Below, piece after piece: positions 53,989-62,486 of a DNA stretch of 64,000 nt (positions are counted from its first letter, which is position 1; every line of letters starts with the position of its first letter). Origin of the DNA: Thioalkalivibrio thiocyanoxidans ARh2. GTDB taxonomy: Bacteria; Pseudomonadota; Gammaproteobacteria; Ectothiorhodospirales; Ectothiorhodospiraceae. A program made the position numbers and the translations under genes. Location: assembly GCF_000385215.1 (NCBI RefSeq), contig NZ_ARQK01000056.1, positions 37,468 through 101,467 of the forward strand. Direction: 5' to 3'. Under the pieces are notes generated by a model. It was not told where the DNA came from. It worked only from the letters and a program-made list of their open reading frames with translations, and searched no databases.

Positions 53989-55386
53989 TCATGGCAATTC
54001 CGGTTCCGGGCTGTCGAACAGGCTCATGGACTCGGGGTTGTCGAGCAGCGCCTGCGACACCAGCACGGCGGTGGCCGACCAGGTCTGCTGGTAGTTGGCG
54101 CGCCGGCCGATCAGCCGGCCGTGACGGCCGTCGTAGTACTCCGGCCAGTCGTCGCGGTGCAGGCGTTCCGCCGCCACCGCATGCACGCTGCGCGCGAGAT
54201 CCGGGCGCCCGACCCGCAGCGCGGCGCCGGTAAACGCCCACAGCAGCGCCGGCCAGTTGCCGCCGTTGTGGTACGACCACGGGGTATTCTTGGGATCGGA
54301 GCCGGTTAGTAGGCGCCATTCCTCGCCGCTCATGGCCGGGTAGCAGATCTTGACCGGCATGGTCCCGATCAGGTCCTCGAAGCGCTGCTCGAAGGTCTGC
54401 ATGATGGAGCGCGACTCGCGCTCGTCGGCCAGGCCGAACAGGACCGCCAGCAGATTGCCGAAGCTGAAGAAGCGAAAGTCCATCCGCCCAGGGCCGAGGT
54501 TGCCGACCAGGTACCCGCTCTCCGACGGCAGCCAGTCCACCAGCCAGTCAGGGATGCTCTCGGGGTAGATGTTCAGCGCGTTCTCCGACTCGTGGCCGAA
54601 GTGCTCGGTGCGATAGCGATGGATGTCGTTCAGCCGCTCCAGATCCAGCCAGTAGTAGTGGCGGATGTAGTCGGACAACTGCCGGGTACGGATCGCGGAC
54701 TGCTCGCAGAGCTGCTCGGAGTCGGTATCACAGGGTTCGAGCATCGCCAGCGAGGCCTTCAGCATGCCGTAGAACAGTGCCTGGATCTCCAGCGGATGGC
54801 CGAACACGCCCATGCGCCGGTCGATCATGAAGCTGCCGTCCGGCACCAGCAGGGTCGGGAAGACCTCGAAGCGGTCCTGCAGACAGATACTGAGGATCAG
54901 CCGGATACCGCGCTGCACATCCTGGCTCTTGATGAAGTCGTGGTCTCCGGTGCGGTTCTGATAAGCACGCAGCAGCAGCACCCACCACATCATCGAGTCC
55001 ACCGGGGCCACACGGCCAATCGCGCGGTCACCAAAGTCGGCCGCCAGCCCCTCGCGACCGTTCTCGTCGGTAAACACGCGAAAGCTCGCCGGCATCACCC
55101 GCGGCAGCCGGCGGTGACCCTCGATCTCCTCCTGGGTATCGCGGATCTGCAGGATCAGCGACAGAAAATCGCGCACGACCTCCGGTTCGTCGTTCAGCAG
55201 ATAGACAAGCCCGGAGGGCACGAAATCGCGGATGAAGCAGTCGGCGTAGTTCTCCGCTGGCGCGCGCGTATCCAGGCTGGCGACGGTCCCCACCGTGCGC
55301 CCCTGATAGCGCACCTCGGCATCACGAAGCAGCTGGAAGGCGGACTCCAGCGTCGGGTTTCGGGCATCGAGCGGAAGCTGGTTCAT
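53989..55386 (-). CDS. Neutral/alkaline invertase (GH100 type)
   Basis: This 465-residue soluble protein matches the plant/cyanobacterial neutral invertases: YADCFIRDFVPSGLVYLL, RVAPVDSMMWWVLLLRAY, CLQDRFEVFPTLLVPDGSFM, and the C-terminal NTPWSYHNGGNWPALLWAF. It hydrolyses sucrose to glucose and fructose in the cytoplasm. The start at 55386 (MNQLPLD) has a GGAG site nearby; a start 12 codons upstream is less likely. It is encoded together with sucrose-phosphate synthase, so synthesis and breakdown are under one promoter and are presumably balanced at enzyme level during osmotic shifts. Confidence 0.92.
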   Translation of the reverse strand: MNQLPLDARNPTLESAFQLLRDAEVRYQGRTVGTVASLDTRAPAENYADCFIRDFVPSGLVYLLNDEPEVVRDFLSLILQIRDTQEEIEGHRRLPRVMPASFRVFTDENGREGLAADFGDRAIGRVAPVDSMMWWVLLLRAYQNRTGDHDFIKSQDVQRGIRLILSICLQDRFEVFPTLLVPDGSFMIDRRMGVFGHPLEIQALFYGMLKASLAMLEPCDTDSEQLCEQSAIRTRQLSDYIRHYYWLDLERLNDIHRYRTEHFGHESENALNIYPESIPDWLVDWLPSESGYLVGNLGPGRMDFRFFSFGNLLAVLFGLADERESRSIMQTFEQRFEDLIGTMPVKICYPAMSGEEWRLLTGSDPKNTPWSYHNGGNWPALLWAFTGAALRVGRPDLARSVHAVAAERLHRDDWPEYYDGRHGRLIGRRANYQQTWSATAVLVSQALLDNPESMSLFDSPEPELP

Positions 55387-55441
55387 GACTCCGAGTCTAT
55401 GGAAACGCGTGCGCTTGTGCACGTACCTGGCGCCTTGTGGC

Positions 55442-55464
55442 AGCGCTATAAACTACATAGCGCT
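55442..55464. promoter_or_regulatory. Candidate TetR-type operator between invertase and TetR genes
   Basis: AGCGCTA and TAGCGCT form a perfect 7-bp inverted repeat with a 9-nt AT-rich spacer, 35 nt before the TetR ATG and 56 nt before the divergent invertase ATG. The size (23 bp) is usual for TetR-family operators. A repeated CTTGCAT word flanks the space up to the TetR start. It may control the RND operon, the invertase-SPS operon, or both. Confidence 0.6.
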
Positions 55465-55498
55465 TGCATCATTAAAAGGAAAGTGATTAATTACTTGC

Positions 55499-56125
55499 AT
55501 GAAACGAAAATCCGGCGAAGAACGACGCGAAGAAATCGTTCGGGCACTGCTCGACCTGACGGCCGAACACGGTGCCCGGGATGTCTCCACTCAGGACATT
55601 GCCGATCGGGTCGGGATCGCACAGCCCACGATCTTCCGGCACTTCCCGAACCGCGATGCGATCTTCCGCGCAGCACTGGACTCTATCGGCCGCAAGCTCC
55701 TGGACGTACTTACACCAATGTTCTCCGGACGGGGATCTGCAGATGTCCGCCTGCGCAAACTCTTGGCCCGGCAATTGCGATTCATCAGCCGCCGCAAGGG
55801 GCTGCCCCGCCTGATCTTCTCCGAACGACTGCATCGGGAAGATCCCGAATTGAAGGCCGTGGTCCGCGACATCATCGATCGCTACACCTCCCGGCTGGAA
55901 GAGTTGCTCCGGGAAGGGATCAGCCAGGGATGCTTTCGTCGGGATCTGCAACCGGCCGAAACCGCTCGTCTGATCGTGGCGATGATCCAGGGCCTGGTGA
56001 TGCGCTGGTCGCTCTCCGACTTCGAGTTTCCACTAGACCAGCAGGGCGAGGTGCTTTGGCGCTTGCTGGAACCGGCATTGCGCACACCGGAGCCCCCGCC
56101 CCCACAAGGCTCGACCCGCACCTGA
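55499..56125 (+). CDS. TetR/AcrR family transcriptional regulator
   Basis: This 208-residue regulator starts with a basic helix and a TetR-type HTH: REEIVRALLDLTAEHGARDV followed by TQDIADRVGIAQPTIFRHFP. The C-terminal ligand domain is divergent. It should repress nearby genes until a ligand binds; the 55442-55464 repeat is the likely operator. The downstream cytochrome and RND genes run in the same direction with short gaps, so it appears to be autoregulated and to control efflux. The SD site AGGA is unusually far (20 nt) from the ATG. Confidence 0.93.
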   Translation: MKRKSGEERREEIVRALLDLTAEHGARDVSTQDIADRVGIAQPTIFRHFPNRDAIFRAALDSIGRKLLDVLTPMFSGRGSADVRLRKLLARQLRFISRRKGLPRLIFSERLHREDPELKAVVRDIIDRYTSRLEELLREGISQGCFRRDLQPAETARLIVAMIQGLVMRWSLSDFEFPLDQQGEVLWRLLEPALRTPEPPPPQGSTRT

Positions 56126-56156
56126 ATACACCCGACCAACCCCGAGGAGTCTGGAT

Positions 56157-56612
56157 ATGTCCCATACCCGTGCTGCAACCCGTACCGCCCTGGTCGTCGC
56201 CGCCCTCGCCATGCCGCTGGCCAGCACTGCGTCGGCCGATACCTTTCAGTCCGTGATGCAGGGGCTCGCGAAAGACATGAACCGGGTACAGTCCGCGCTG
56301 TTCATCGAGGACTTCGCTACCGCCACCGAGGCAGCCGAGGCGATCGCAGACCACCCGAAACCCTCCTTGGGCGAGCGACGGCGTGTCCTGTCGGCCGTTG
56401 GCAACCGGGTCAGCGAGTTCCGCGGGATGGATCAGCAGGTGCACGACACCGCCGAACAGCTCGCCGATGCAGCACGGGAGCAGGACCTGGACAGGGCCAT
56501 CCGCTACCACGGCAGACTGGTGACCGAATGCATCGCTTGCCACAGCGCATTCCGCGACAAGGTGAGCAGCGACCTGTCACGCCTGTCGCCGGATAACGCC
56601 CCGGAACGCTGA
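56157..56612 (+). CDS. Periplasmic c-type cytochrome, cytochrome c'-like
   Basis: This 151-residue protein has a signal peptide (TRTALVVAALAMPLASTASA) and one haem-binding CXXCH, CIACH at 125-129, close to the C-terminus within a helical domain. A single C-terminal CXXCH in a four-helix protein is the layout of class II cytochromes c (c' and c556). The distal ligand cannot be assigned with confidence. It lies between the TetR gene and the RND adaptor with gaps of 31 and 7 nt, an uncommon partner for an efflux operon. It may carry electrons or bind a small ligand in the periplasm. Confidence 0.85.
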   Translation: MSHTRAATRTALVVAALAMPLASTASADTFQSVMQGLAKDMNRVQSALFIEDFATATEAAEAIADHPKPSLGERRRVLSAVGNRVSEFRGMDQQVHDTAEQLADAAREQDLDRAIRYHGRLVTECIACHSAFRDKVSSDLSRLSPDNAPER

Positions 56613-56619
56613 GCGGGAC

Positions 56620-57759
56620 ATGAAGGCCTCCCGCACGGTATGCCGTCGCCGCGCTCTGCGGCGGACCCTGGGCCTCCTCGCGCTGGGCGGGGTGGCAATC
56701 GTGACCGTCTGGAGCGCGACGGACCGGCTGTCGGAACGGTTCTCTCCCGAGGCTGCGCGCGCGGCGCCACCCCCGGCCGTGACCACAATCTCCGCAGAAC
56801 CCACGGGAGCCACACTCTACAGCGCTGCCTATCGGGGCAGCATCGAGACTCGCGACGAGACCACCGTCTCGGCAAGAGTCGCCGCTAGGGTGCTTGAAAG
56901 CCCCCTGCACGCCGGGGACCGGGTCGAGGAGGATGAAGTCCTGGTGCGCATGGACACCGACGAGACGCGCCTGGAGGTCCAGCAGCGCGAGGCCGCCGAA
57001 CAGCGCCTGGACGGAGAACGCGCCACCGCCCAGCGCAACCTCGATCGCCAGCAGGACCTCTTTTCCCGGGATCTGATTCCGGAAAGTGAAATCGACGACG
57101 CTCGCCAGCGCGTTGCCACACTGGAGGCCCAACTCCGCGAAAACCGGTCAGCACTGGAACTGGCCCGCAAACGCCTGGAGTACACGACCGAGCGGGCCCC
57201 CTTCACCGCCCAGGTTCGGCGCACGCATGTCCGCCCAGGCGATCTCGCGACTTCGGGACAGCCCCTGATCGAACTGGTGGGCCTCGCGGATCTGCATGCG
57301 GTTCTGCGCGTGCCGGAGCGTGACACATTGCTACTCAAACCCGGTCTGGACGTCGAGTTGACCATCCCCGCGCTGGATCATACCGTCACGTCCCGGCTTG
57401 ATCGGGTCTACCCCACGCTGGACACCAGCCGGCGTAGCGGGAGCTTTGAGACGAGGCTAACCGAACCACCGGAGGCCCTGCGCCCCGGCATGGCCGTACA
57501 GGCACGGGTCGTCCTGGAACATCTGGACCACGCCATCCGGGTACCGGCCCATGCCATCTGGAGCGACGCCAAGAGCCAATGGGTCTATCGGCTGGAAGAC
57601 GGACGCGCCTACCACACGGAAGTGGTGTCACGGTCCTTGCCGAATGGAGAACGGGCGATTCTCGAGGGCATCGAGCCCGGTGACCGCATCATCGTGACCC
57701 CGGATCGCCGGATCCGGGACGGGATGCCCGTGCACGCCGTGGACGACAGCCCCCGATGA
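56620..57759 (+). CDS. RND efflux periplasmic adaptor (membrane fusion protein)
   Basis: This 379-residue protein has an N-terminal membrane anchor (LGLLALGGVAIVTVWSAT), a split lipoyl/barrel-sandwich domain (ARVAARVLESPLHAGDRVEE and ERAPFTAQVRRTHVRPGD), a helical hairpin with heptads between them (residues about 115-190), and a beta-barrel (LPGMAVQARVVL-type segment). It should link the permease at the inner membrane to an outer-membrane channel; no TolC-type gene is nearby. Its stop overlaps the permease start by 4 nt. Confidence 0.93.
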   Translation: MKASRTVCRRRALRRTLGLLALGGVAIVTVWSATDRLSERFSPEAARAAPPPAVTTISAEPTGATLYSAAYRGSIETRDETTVSARVAARVLESPLHAGDRVEEDEVLVRMDTDETRLEVQQREAAEQRLDGERATAQRNLDRQQDLFSRDLIPESEIDDARQRVATLEAQLRENRSALELARKRLEYTTERAPFTAQVRRTHVRPGDLATSGQPLIELVGLADLHAVLRVPERDTLLLKPGLDVELTIPALDHTVTSRLDRVYPTLDTSRRSGSFETRLTEPPEALRPGMAVQARVVLEHLDHAIRVPAHAIWSDAKSQWVYRLEDGRAYHTEVVSRSLPNGERAILEGIEPGDRIIVTPDRRIRDGMPVHAVDDSPR

Positions 57760-60700
57760 CCTGGGTCGAAGGCCTCCTGCGGTACCGGCACACGGTGCTG
57801 GCCCTTCTGGCTGCCGCTCTGATCCTGGGCTTGCAGGCGCGCTTCGACTTGCCCGTCCAGCTCTTTCCCGACACCGACCCGCCGACCGTCACGGTCATCA
57901 CGGAATACCCCGGCATGGCGGCCCTGGATGTCGATCGCGAACTCACACGCCTGCTGGAGGAGGAGTTTGCCAGCCTCGACGGCGTCACCCGGATCAGCTC
58001 CTCCAGCCAGACCGGCCTGTCCGTGGCACGGGTGGAATTCGACTACGGCATCACCAGCGCCCTTGCCGCCGTGGACGTCCAGAACGCCGTCGGACGGTTG
58101 CGCCCGGACCTGCCCGCCACCATCGAAGAACCGCAGATCCTGGAGTTCTCCACCGCCGACAAGCCGATTATCACCATCGCCCTGACCAGTGACACCCTGG
58201 CGCTCGACGCGATCCGCGAGCAGGCCGACAACGCGATACGGGAACGGCTCGAATGGATCCCCGGCGTCGCCGCGATCGACGTGGTCGGCGGGCACAAGAG
58301 GGAACTGCATGTTGCGCTCGATCCCGAGCGCACCGAGGCCCTCGGGATCGACATGCCCCAGGTACTGGAGGCCCTCGACGACTGGAATCTCATGGCGCCG
58401 GGCGGTCGTGTCCGCATCGGTGAACTCGAGAGTGTGGTGCGGTTCGATGCGCCGCTGCGAAGCGAGGCCGATGCACGCGAGATCATCCTCGTCGCGGACG
58501 GCGATACGCGTGTGCGCCTGGGCGATATCGCCCGAGTCCGCCTGGAGCCCGGCGAGCCCCGCGCGGCCTACCGTCATGACGGCCAGGCAGCGATCGCCGT
58601 GCAGGTGCTGCGGCGGGACGATGCCAACACGGTGGAGGTGGCCGCACGGGTGCGCGAGGCGCTGGAACCCCTGCGCGATGCCGCGCCCGAGCTGAATATC
58701 GTCGTCGCCGACGATGATTCGGTGTTCACCGAGAAAGTGATCGCCGACATGACCCAAACCGTGATGATCGCCATCGCCCTGACGATGGTGATCGTCCTGC
58801 TGTTTCTCGCCGATCTGCGTCAGGCCGGGATCATCGCCCTCTCCATACCGGCGGCGTTCCTGGCGACCTTCGGCCTGATGCAACTGGCCAGCCTGGATCT
58901 GAACATGGTCACCATGTCGGCGCTGATCCTGGCGATCGGCCTGCTGGTCGATGACGGCATCGTGATCCTCGAGAACATCCACCGTCACCTGGACGAAGAG
59001 GGCCAGCCCCCGCGCCAGGCCGCCATCGAAGGGGTGGGTGAGGTGTTCGGCGCCAAACTGGGCGGCACCCTGACCACCCTCGGCGTACTGCTTCCCCTGG
59101 CATTCATGGGTGGCTTTATAGGAGAGCTGTTCCGGCCCCTCGCGCTGACCCTGGCGTTCGCCTTGAGCGCCTCGTTCGTGATGGCCGTCACCCTGATCCC
59201 TCTGCTGGCCACCTACTGGCTGCGACCCGCCACCTCGACCGCCACCCCGCGCTGGCGGGAGACCCTGGAGGCACCGGCGCGCGGCGTCCGTCACCTCTAT
59301 CTGGACGTGCTGGCCCTGGCGCTAAAGCGTCCGCTGGCGACGCTGGTGGTGGCCGTCATGCTGCTGGCCCTCAGCCTGGGCATGCTCCGCATGACCGGGA
59401 GCGAGATGCTGCCGCGGTTCGACTCGGGCGGTTTCCAGGTTCTGGTCGACATGGCGCCGGGCACCCGGCTCGACACCACCCTGGCAACCCTGGAACCCGT
59501 CGAGCGGTATCTGGCCGAACACGAATACGTCGTGGATGTCAGCAGCCAGTTCGGCCACGAAACCGGCGCCCGCTCGATGGGCGACCGCGGCGCCATGGGC
59601 GTCAATCAGGCCGAGATCACGGTAACGCTGGTGCCGCGGACGCAACGCTCTCTCACACAGTGGGAGATCATGGACGACGTGCGCCAACGCCTGGAGACCA
59701 CCCCGGGGGTCACCCTGGCCGTCCCCCGGGAACTTGGCGGCACCGCACGCTCGTCAACCGCCGCCCCGATCATCGCCCGGATCAGTGGCGAGCAGGCGCA
59801 AACCCTGGACCACACGGCGAGCGACCTGCTGAACCACCTTTCAGGCATCCCCGGCATCACCGACCTGTACAAGGACTGGGCCCTCGACACCCCCGAGGTG
59901 CGGGTCCGGGTCGACCATGACCGGGCAGCCGAACTCGGTCTTACCGGGGCCGGGCTCGCCCGTGCGGTTCACCAGGCCATGGACGGCGCCGTGGCCACAC
60001 GCTTCCGCCAGCCACCAAAGCGGGACCTGGACGTAGTCGTGCGCTACCAGGCCTCGGACCGCCGCTATCCGGAGGACCTGGAGGGGATCCTGCTGCCCAC
60101 CCGCGAGGGCCCGGTCGCCCTCGGCGAGGTCGCAAGCCTTGAACATACCCTCGGCCCGCGCATTGTCACGCGGGAAAACGGCCAGCGGACCCTGGACATC
60201 CTCGGCTTCCACCTGGGACGCCCGCTATCCGAGGTGGTGGCCGACGTGCAGCAGCGCCTGGACACGTTCGCCGCCCCGGATGGCTATCCGGCGACACTGG
60301 CCGGCGAGCAGGCGGACTTCGACGAGGCCCGTGACCACATGATGCGCGCGCTGTTGCTGGCCGCCCTGGCCGTCTATCTACTGCTGGTCGTGCAGTTCCG
60401 CAGCTTTGCCCACCCGGTCATCATCATGACCGCCATTCCGTTGCAGTTCATCGGAGTGGTCGCGGCACTGCTGATCGCCGGGAAGTACGTATCCATGCCG
60501 GCGCTGCTCGGGATCATCCTGCTGATCGGCATCGTGGTGAACAACAGCATCATCCTGCTCGACCTGGCCCGGCGCCGACTGGCCGAGGGCCTGGACGTAT
60601 ACGCCGCCGTCACCGAGGCGGTGGAAACGCGCATGCGCCCCATCATGATGACCGCCCTGTCCACCATCGCCGGCATGCTGCCGCTGGCCCTGGAGATGGC

Positions 60701-60845
60701 CGTCGGGGCCGAACGTTTCTCGCCGATTGCCACGGTCATCATCGGCGGTATCCTGGCCGCGACCGTTCTGACGCTGGTGGTGATCCCGGCCCTGTTCGTG
60801 CTGTTACATCGGCTTGTGCCGGCACTCCACACAGCCAGGGGGTAG
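57756..60845 (+). CDS. RND family efflux permease
   Basis: This 1029-residue, twelve-helix inner-membrane pump has the usual internal duplication. The first half starts TVLALLAAALILGLQARFDL; helix 4 carries the proton-relay pair in LLVDDGIVILENIHRH. In helix 10 the segment GIVVNNSIILLDLARRR has Asn where AcrB has the relay Lys, as in other RND subgroups. Porter loops lie at about residues 40-330 and 555-860. The substrate is unknown; drug/solvent export is the usual role, heavy-metal export is less likely as the HME motif is absent. It lies after its adaptor and, unusually, a cytochrome gene. Confidence 0.94.
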   Translation: MTWVEGLLRYRHTVLALLAAALILGLQARFDLPVQLFPDTDPPTVTVITEYPGMAALDVDRELTRLLEEEFASLDGVTRISSSSQTGLSVARVEFDYGITSALAAVDVQNAVGRLRPDLPATIEEPQILEFSTADKPIITIALTSDTLALDAIREQADNAIRERLEWIPGVAAIDVVGGHKRELHVALDPERTEALGIDMPQVLEALDDWNLMAPGGRVRIGELESVVRFDAPLRSEADAREIILVADGDTRVRLGDIARVRLEPGEPRAAYRHDGQAAIAVQVLRRDDANTVEVAARVREALEPLRDAAPELNIVVADDDSVFTEKVIADMTQTVMIAIALTMVIVLLFLADLRQAGIIALSIPAAFLATFGLMQLASLDLNMVTMSALILAIGLLVDDGIVILENIHRHLDEEGQPPRQAAIEGVGEVFGAKLGGTLTTLGVLLPLAFMGGFIGELFRPLALTLAFALSASFVMAVTLIPLLATYWLRPATSTATPRWRETLEAPARGVRHLYLDVLALALKRPLATLVVAVMLLALSLGMLRMTGSEMLPRFDSGGFQVLVDMAPGTRLDTTLATLEPVERYLAEHEYVVDVSSQFGHETGARSMGDRGAMGVNQAEITVTLVPRTQRSLTQWEIMDDVRQRLETTPGVTLAVPRELGGTARSSTAAPIIARISGEQAQTLDHTASDLLNHLSGIPGITDLYKDWALDTPEVRVRVDHDRAAELGLTGAGLARAVHQAMDGAVATRFRQPPKRDLDVVVRYQASDRRYPEDLEGILLPTREGPVALGEVASLEHTLGPRIVTRENGQRTLDILGFHLGRPLSEVVADVQQRLDTFAAPDGYPATLAGEQADFDEARDHMMRALLLAALAVYLLLVVQFRSFAHPVIIMTAIPLQFIGVVAALLIAGKYVSMPALLGIILLIGIVVNNSIILLDLARRRLAEGLDVYAAVTEAVETRMRPIMMTALSTIAGMLPLALEMAVGAERFSPIATVIIGGILAATVLTLVVIPALFVLLHRLVPALHTARG

Positions 60846-60858
60846 AAGCACGCCAGCG

Positions 60859-62022
60859 CTATGGGAACTCCGGGTGCTGCGGCAGGGGTGGCTCGGCGGC
60901 CGGGCGGGCGAACAGGTAGCCCTGGCAGTAGTCGACCCGGTCCTTCAGCCACTGCCACTCCCCCGGGGTCTCGATGCCCTCGGCGATGATCTGTACGTCG
61001 AGTTCACGCGCGAGCTCGACGACCTTGTCGAGGATTTTCTGCTGATAGGGATCGCCATCGATACCGCTGACCAGTTCGCGGTCGATCTTCACGAAATCCG
61101 GGCGCAACTGAGACAGCATGTTCAGCGAGGCATAGCCTGCGCCGAGATCATCCAGCGCAACCTGGAACCCGGCCCGGCGATACCGGTCGACGATCCCGGC
61201 CAGATGATCCAGCTCCTTGACCTGATCACTCTCGATGACTTCGAACACGAAACCGCTCGGACCATCCCCCTCCGGGCGCGACAGGATCTCGCGCACGGTC
61301 GTTTCCAGACAGAAGGCGGGGTCGTAGATCGCGGTCGGATTGAAATTGATGAACAGGTGGCTACCGATACCCCGCTCGGCCGCCCGCCGGATGGCATTGA
61401 TACGCGCGGAGCGGTCCAGATGGAACAGCAGTTCGGCGTTGCGCGCGGTGCGAAACAGCTCGTTCGGGGGGATGATCCCGCCGTCCGGCGCACTGGCCCG
61501 AACCAGGGCCTCGTAGGCGAAGACCTCGGTGGGACGTGCCGCATGCACGATCGGCTGAAAGTGAAAGTCCAGCGCGTCGTTCGCCAGGATGACCGACAGA
61601 TCACGGGCATTGTGACGCGCGATCAGCGTGGACAGCAGATGGGTGTCCTGCAGATGTCCGAGACCGAACTGCTCGCCCTCCGGCACAAAGGTCGCGCGGC
61701 AGCCAGCCTGCTCGGATCCGCTCAGCACCTGATCCAGCCGAGCCAGCGCATCCCCCAGCCCGCCCGCGCCGGATACCGGCATCGCCAGGATACCGGAGGT
61801 CGGCTCGCTGCAGGGGATCTGTTCCTCGACCATCCGGCGCCGCAGAGCGCTGCGGGTGTGCGCCAGCACCGGCGCCAGAAAAAGGGTGCCGGCCTCCGCC
61901 GGCAACAGGTGGATCCGTTCACAATCCGGGCAACTCACGACCACCTCCAGCGGTCTCGCCTGGCCACGCCATGTCCGGGCTGCCAGTGGTAGGATCAGGC
62001 GGGCGGCACAACGTGACAGCAC
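60859..62022 (-). CDS. EAL-domain cyclic-di-GMP phosphodiesterase
   Basis: This 387-residue protein ends with a complete EAL domain: FAYEALVRA, LFINFNPTAIYD, VFEVIESDQVK, ALDDLGAGYASL, FVKIDRELVSG, IIAEGIETPGEW and YCQGYLFARP. All catalytic acidic residues and the lysine are present, so c-di-GMP hydrolysis is expected. The N-terminal 135 residues have no membrane helix; they contain a CPDC pair (VVVSCPDCERIHLLP) and further single cysteines, perhaps a metal or redox input module. The ATG at 62022 or a GTG shortly downstream may be the start. It is divergent from msrB. Confidence 0.9.
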   Translation of the reverse strand: MLSRCAARLILPLAARTWRGQARPLEVVVSCPDCERIHLLPAEAGTLFLAPVLAHTRSALRRRMVEEQIPCSEPTSGILAMPVSGAGGLGDALARLDQVLSGSEQAGCRATFVPEGEQFGLGHLQDTHLLSTLIARHNARDLSVILANDALDFHFQPIVHAARPTEVFAYEALVRASAPDGGIIPPNELFRTARNAELLFHLDRSARINAIRRAAERGIGSHLFINFNPTAIYDPAFCLETTVREILSRPEGDGPSGFVFEVIESDQVKELDHLAGIVDRYRRAGFQVALDDLGAGYASLNMLSQLRPDFVKIDRELVSGIDGDPYQQKILDKVVELARELDVQIIAEGIETPGEWQWLKDRVDYCQGYLFARPAAEPPLPQHPEFP

Positions 62023-62059
62023 GCATGTGTCATGACCATATCACCCCTGCGGAGGCTGC

Positions 62060-62455
62060 ATGAAAGATTCCGGATTTTCCGACGACGACCTGCGCCGCCG
62101 ACTGACCCCCGAGCAGTACCGCATCGCCCGCGAAGGCGCCACCGAGCCGCCATTTACCGGCGCCTACAACAACCACAAGGACGATGGCATCTACCACTGC
62201 GCGGTCTGCGGGGCCGCCCTGTTCGACTCCGCGACAAAGTTCGATTCCGGCTCGGGCTGGCCCAGCTACACGGCACCGGCGGCACCCGACGCGGTCACCG
62301 AGCATCGTGACCGTTCGCTAGGCATGGAGCGCACCGAGGTCCGCTGCGCGGATTGCGACTCGCATCTGGGGCATGTCTTTCCCGACGGCCCGGCCCCGAC
62401 TGGTCTGCGCTACTGCATCAACTCCGCCGTGCTCGATTTTCGCCCGCGCGACTGA
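62060..62455 (+). CDS. msrB: Peptide-methionine (R)-S-oxide reductase MsrB
   Basis: This 131-residue enzyme reduces the R-form of methionine sulfoxide in proteins. The zinc site is formed by CAVCGAALF and [12 protein letters not shown] (two CXXC pairs), and the catalytic cysteine lies in [19 protein letters not shown] is a further signature. The protein lacks a signal peptide and is cytoplasmic. GGAGG lies 5 nt before the ATG. The MFS gene follows after 31 nt. Confidence 0.96.
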   Translation: MKDSGFSDDDLRRRLTPEQYRIAREGATEPPFTGAYNNHKDDGIYHCAVCGAALFDSATKFDSGSGWPSYTAPAAPDAVTEHRDRSLGMERTEVRCADCDSHLGHVFPDGPAPTGLRYCINSAVLDFRPRD

Positions 62456-62486
62456 ACAGGTTGCCAACCGACTGGAAAGGAATCCC

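Noticed and set aside
57609..59294. A 561-codon open frame on the minus strand
   Set aside because: It is antisense to the RND permease and adaptor and is dominated by Gly, Gln, His and Arg.
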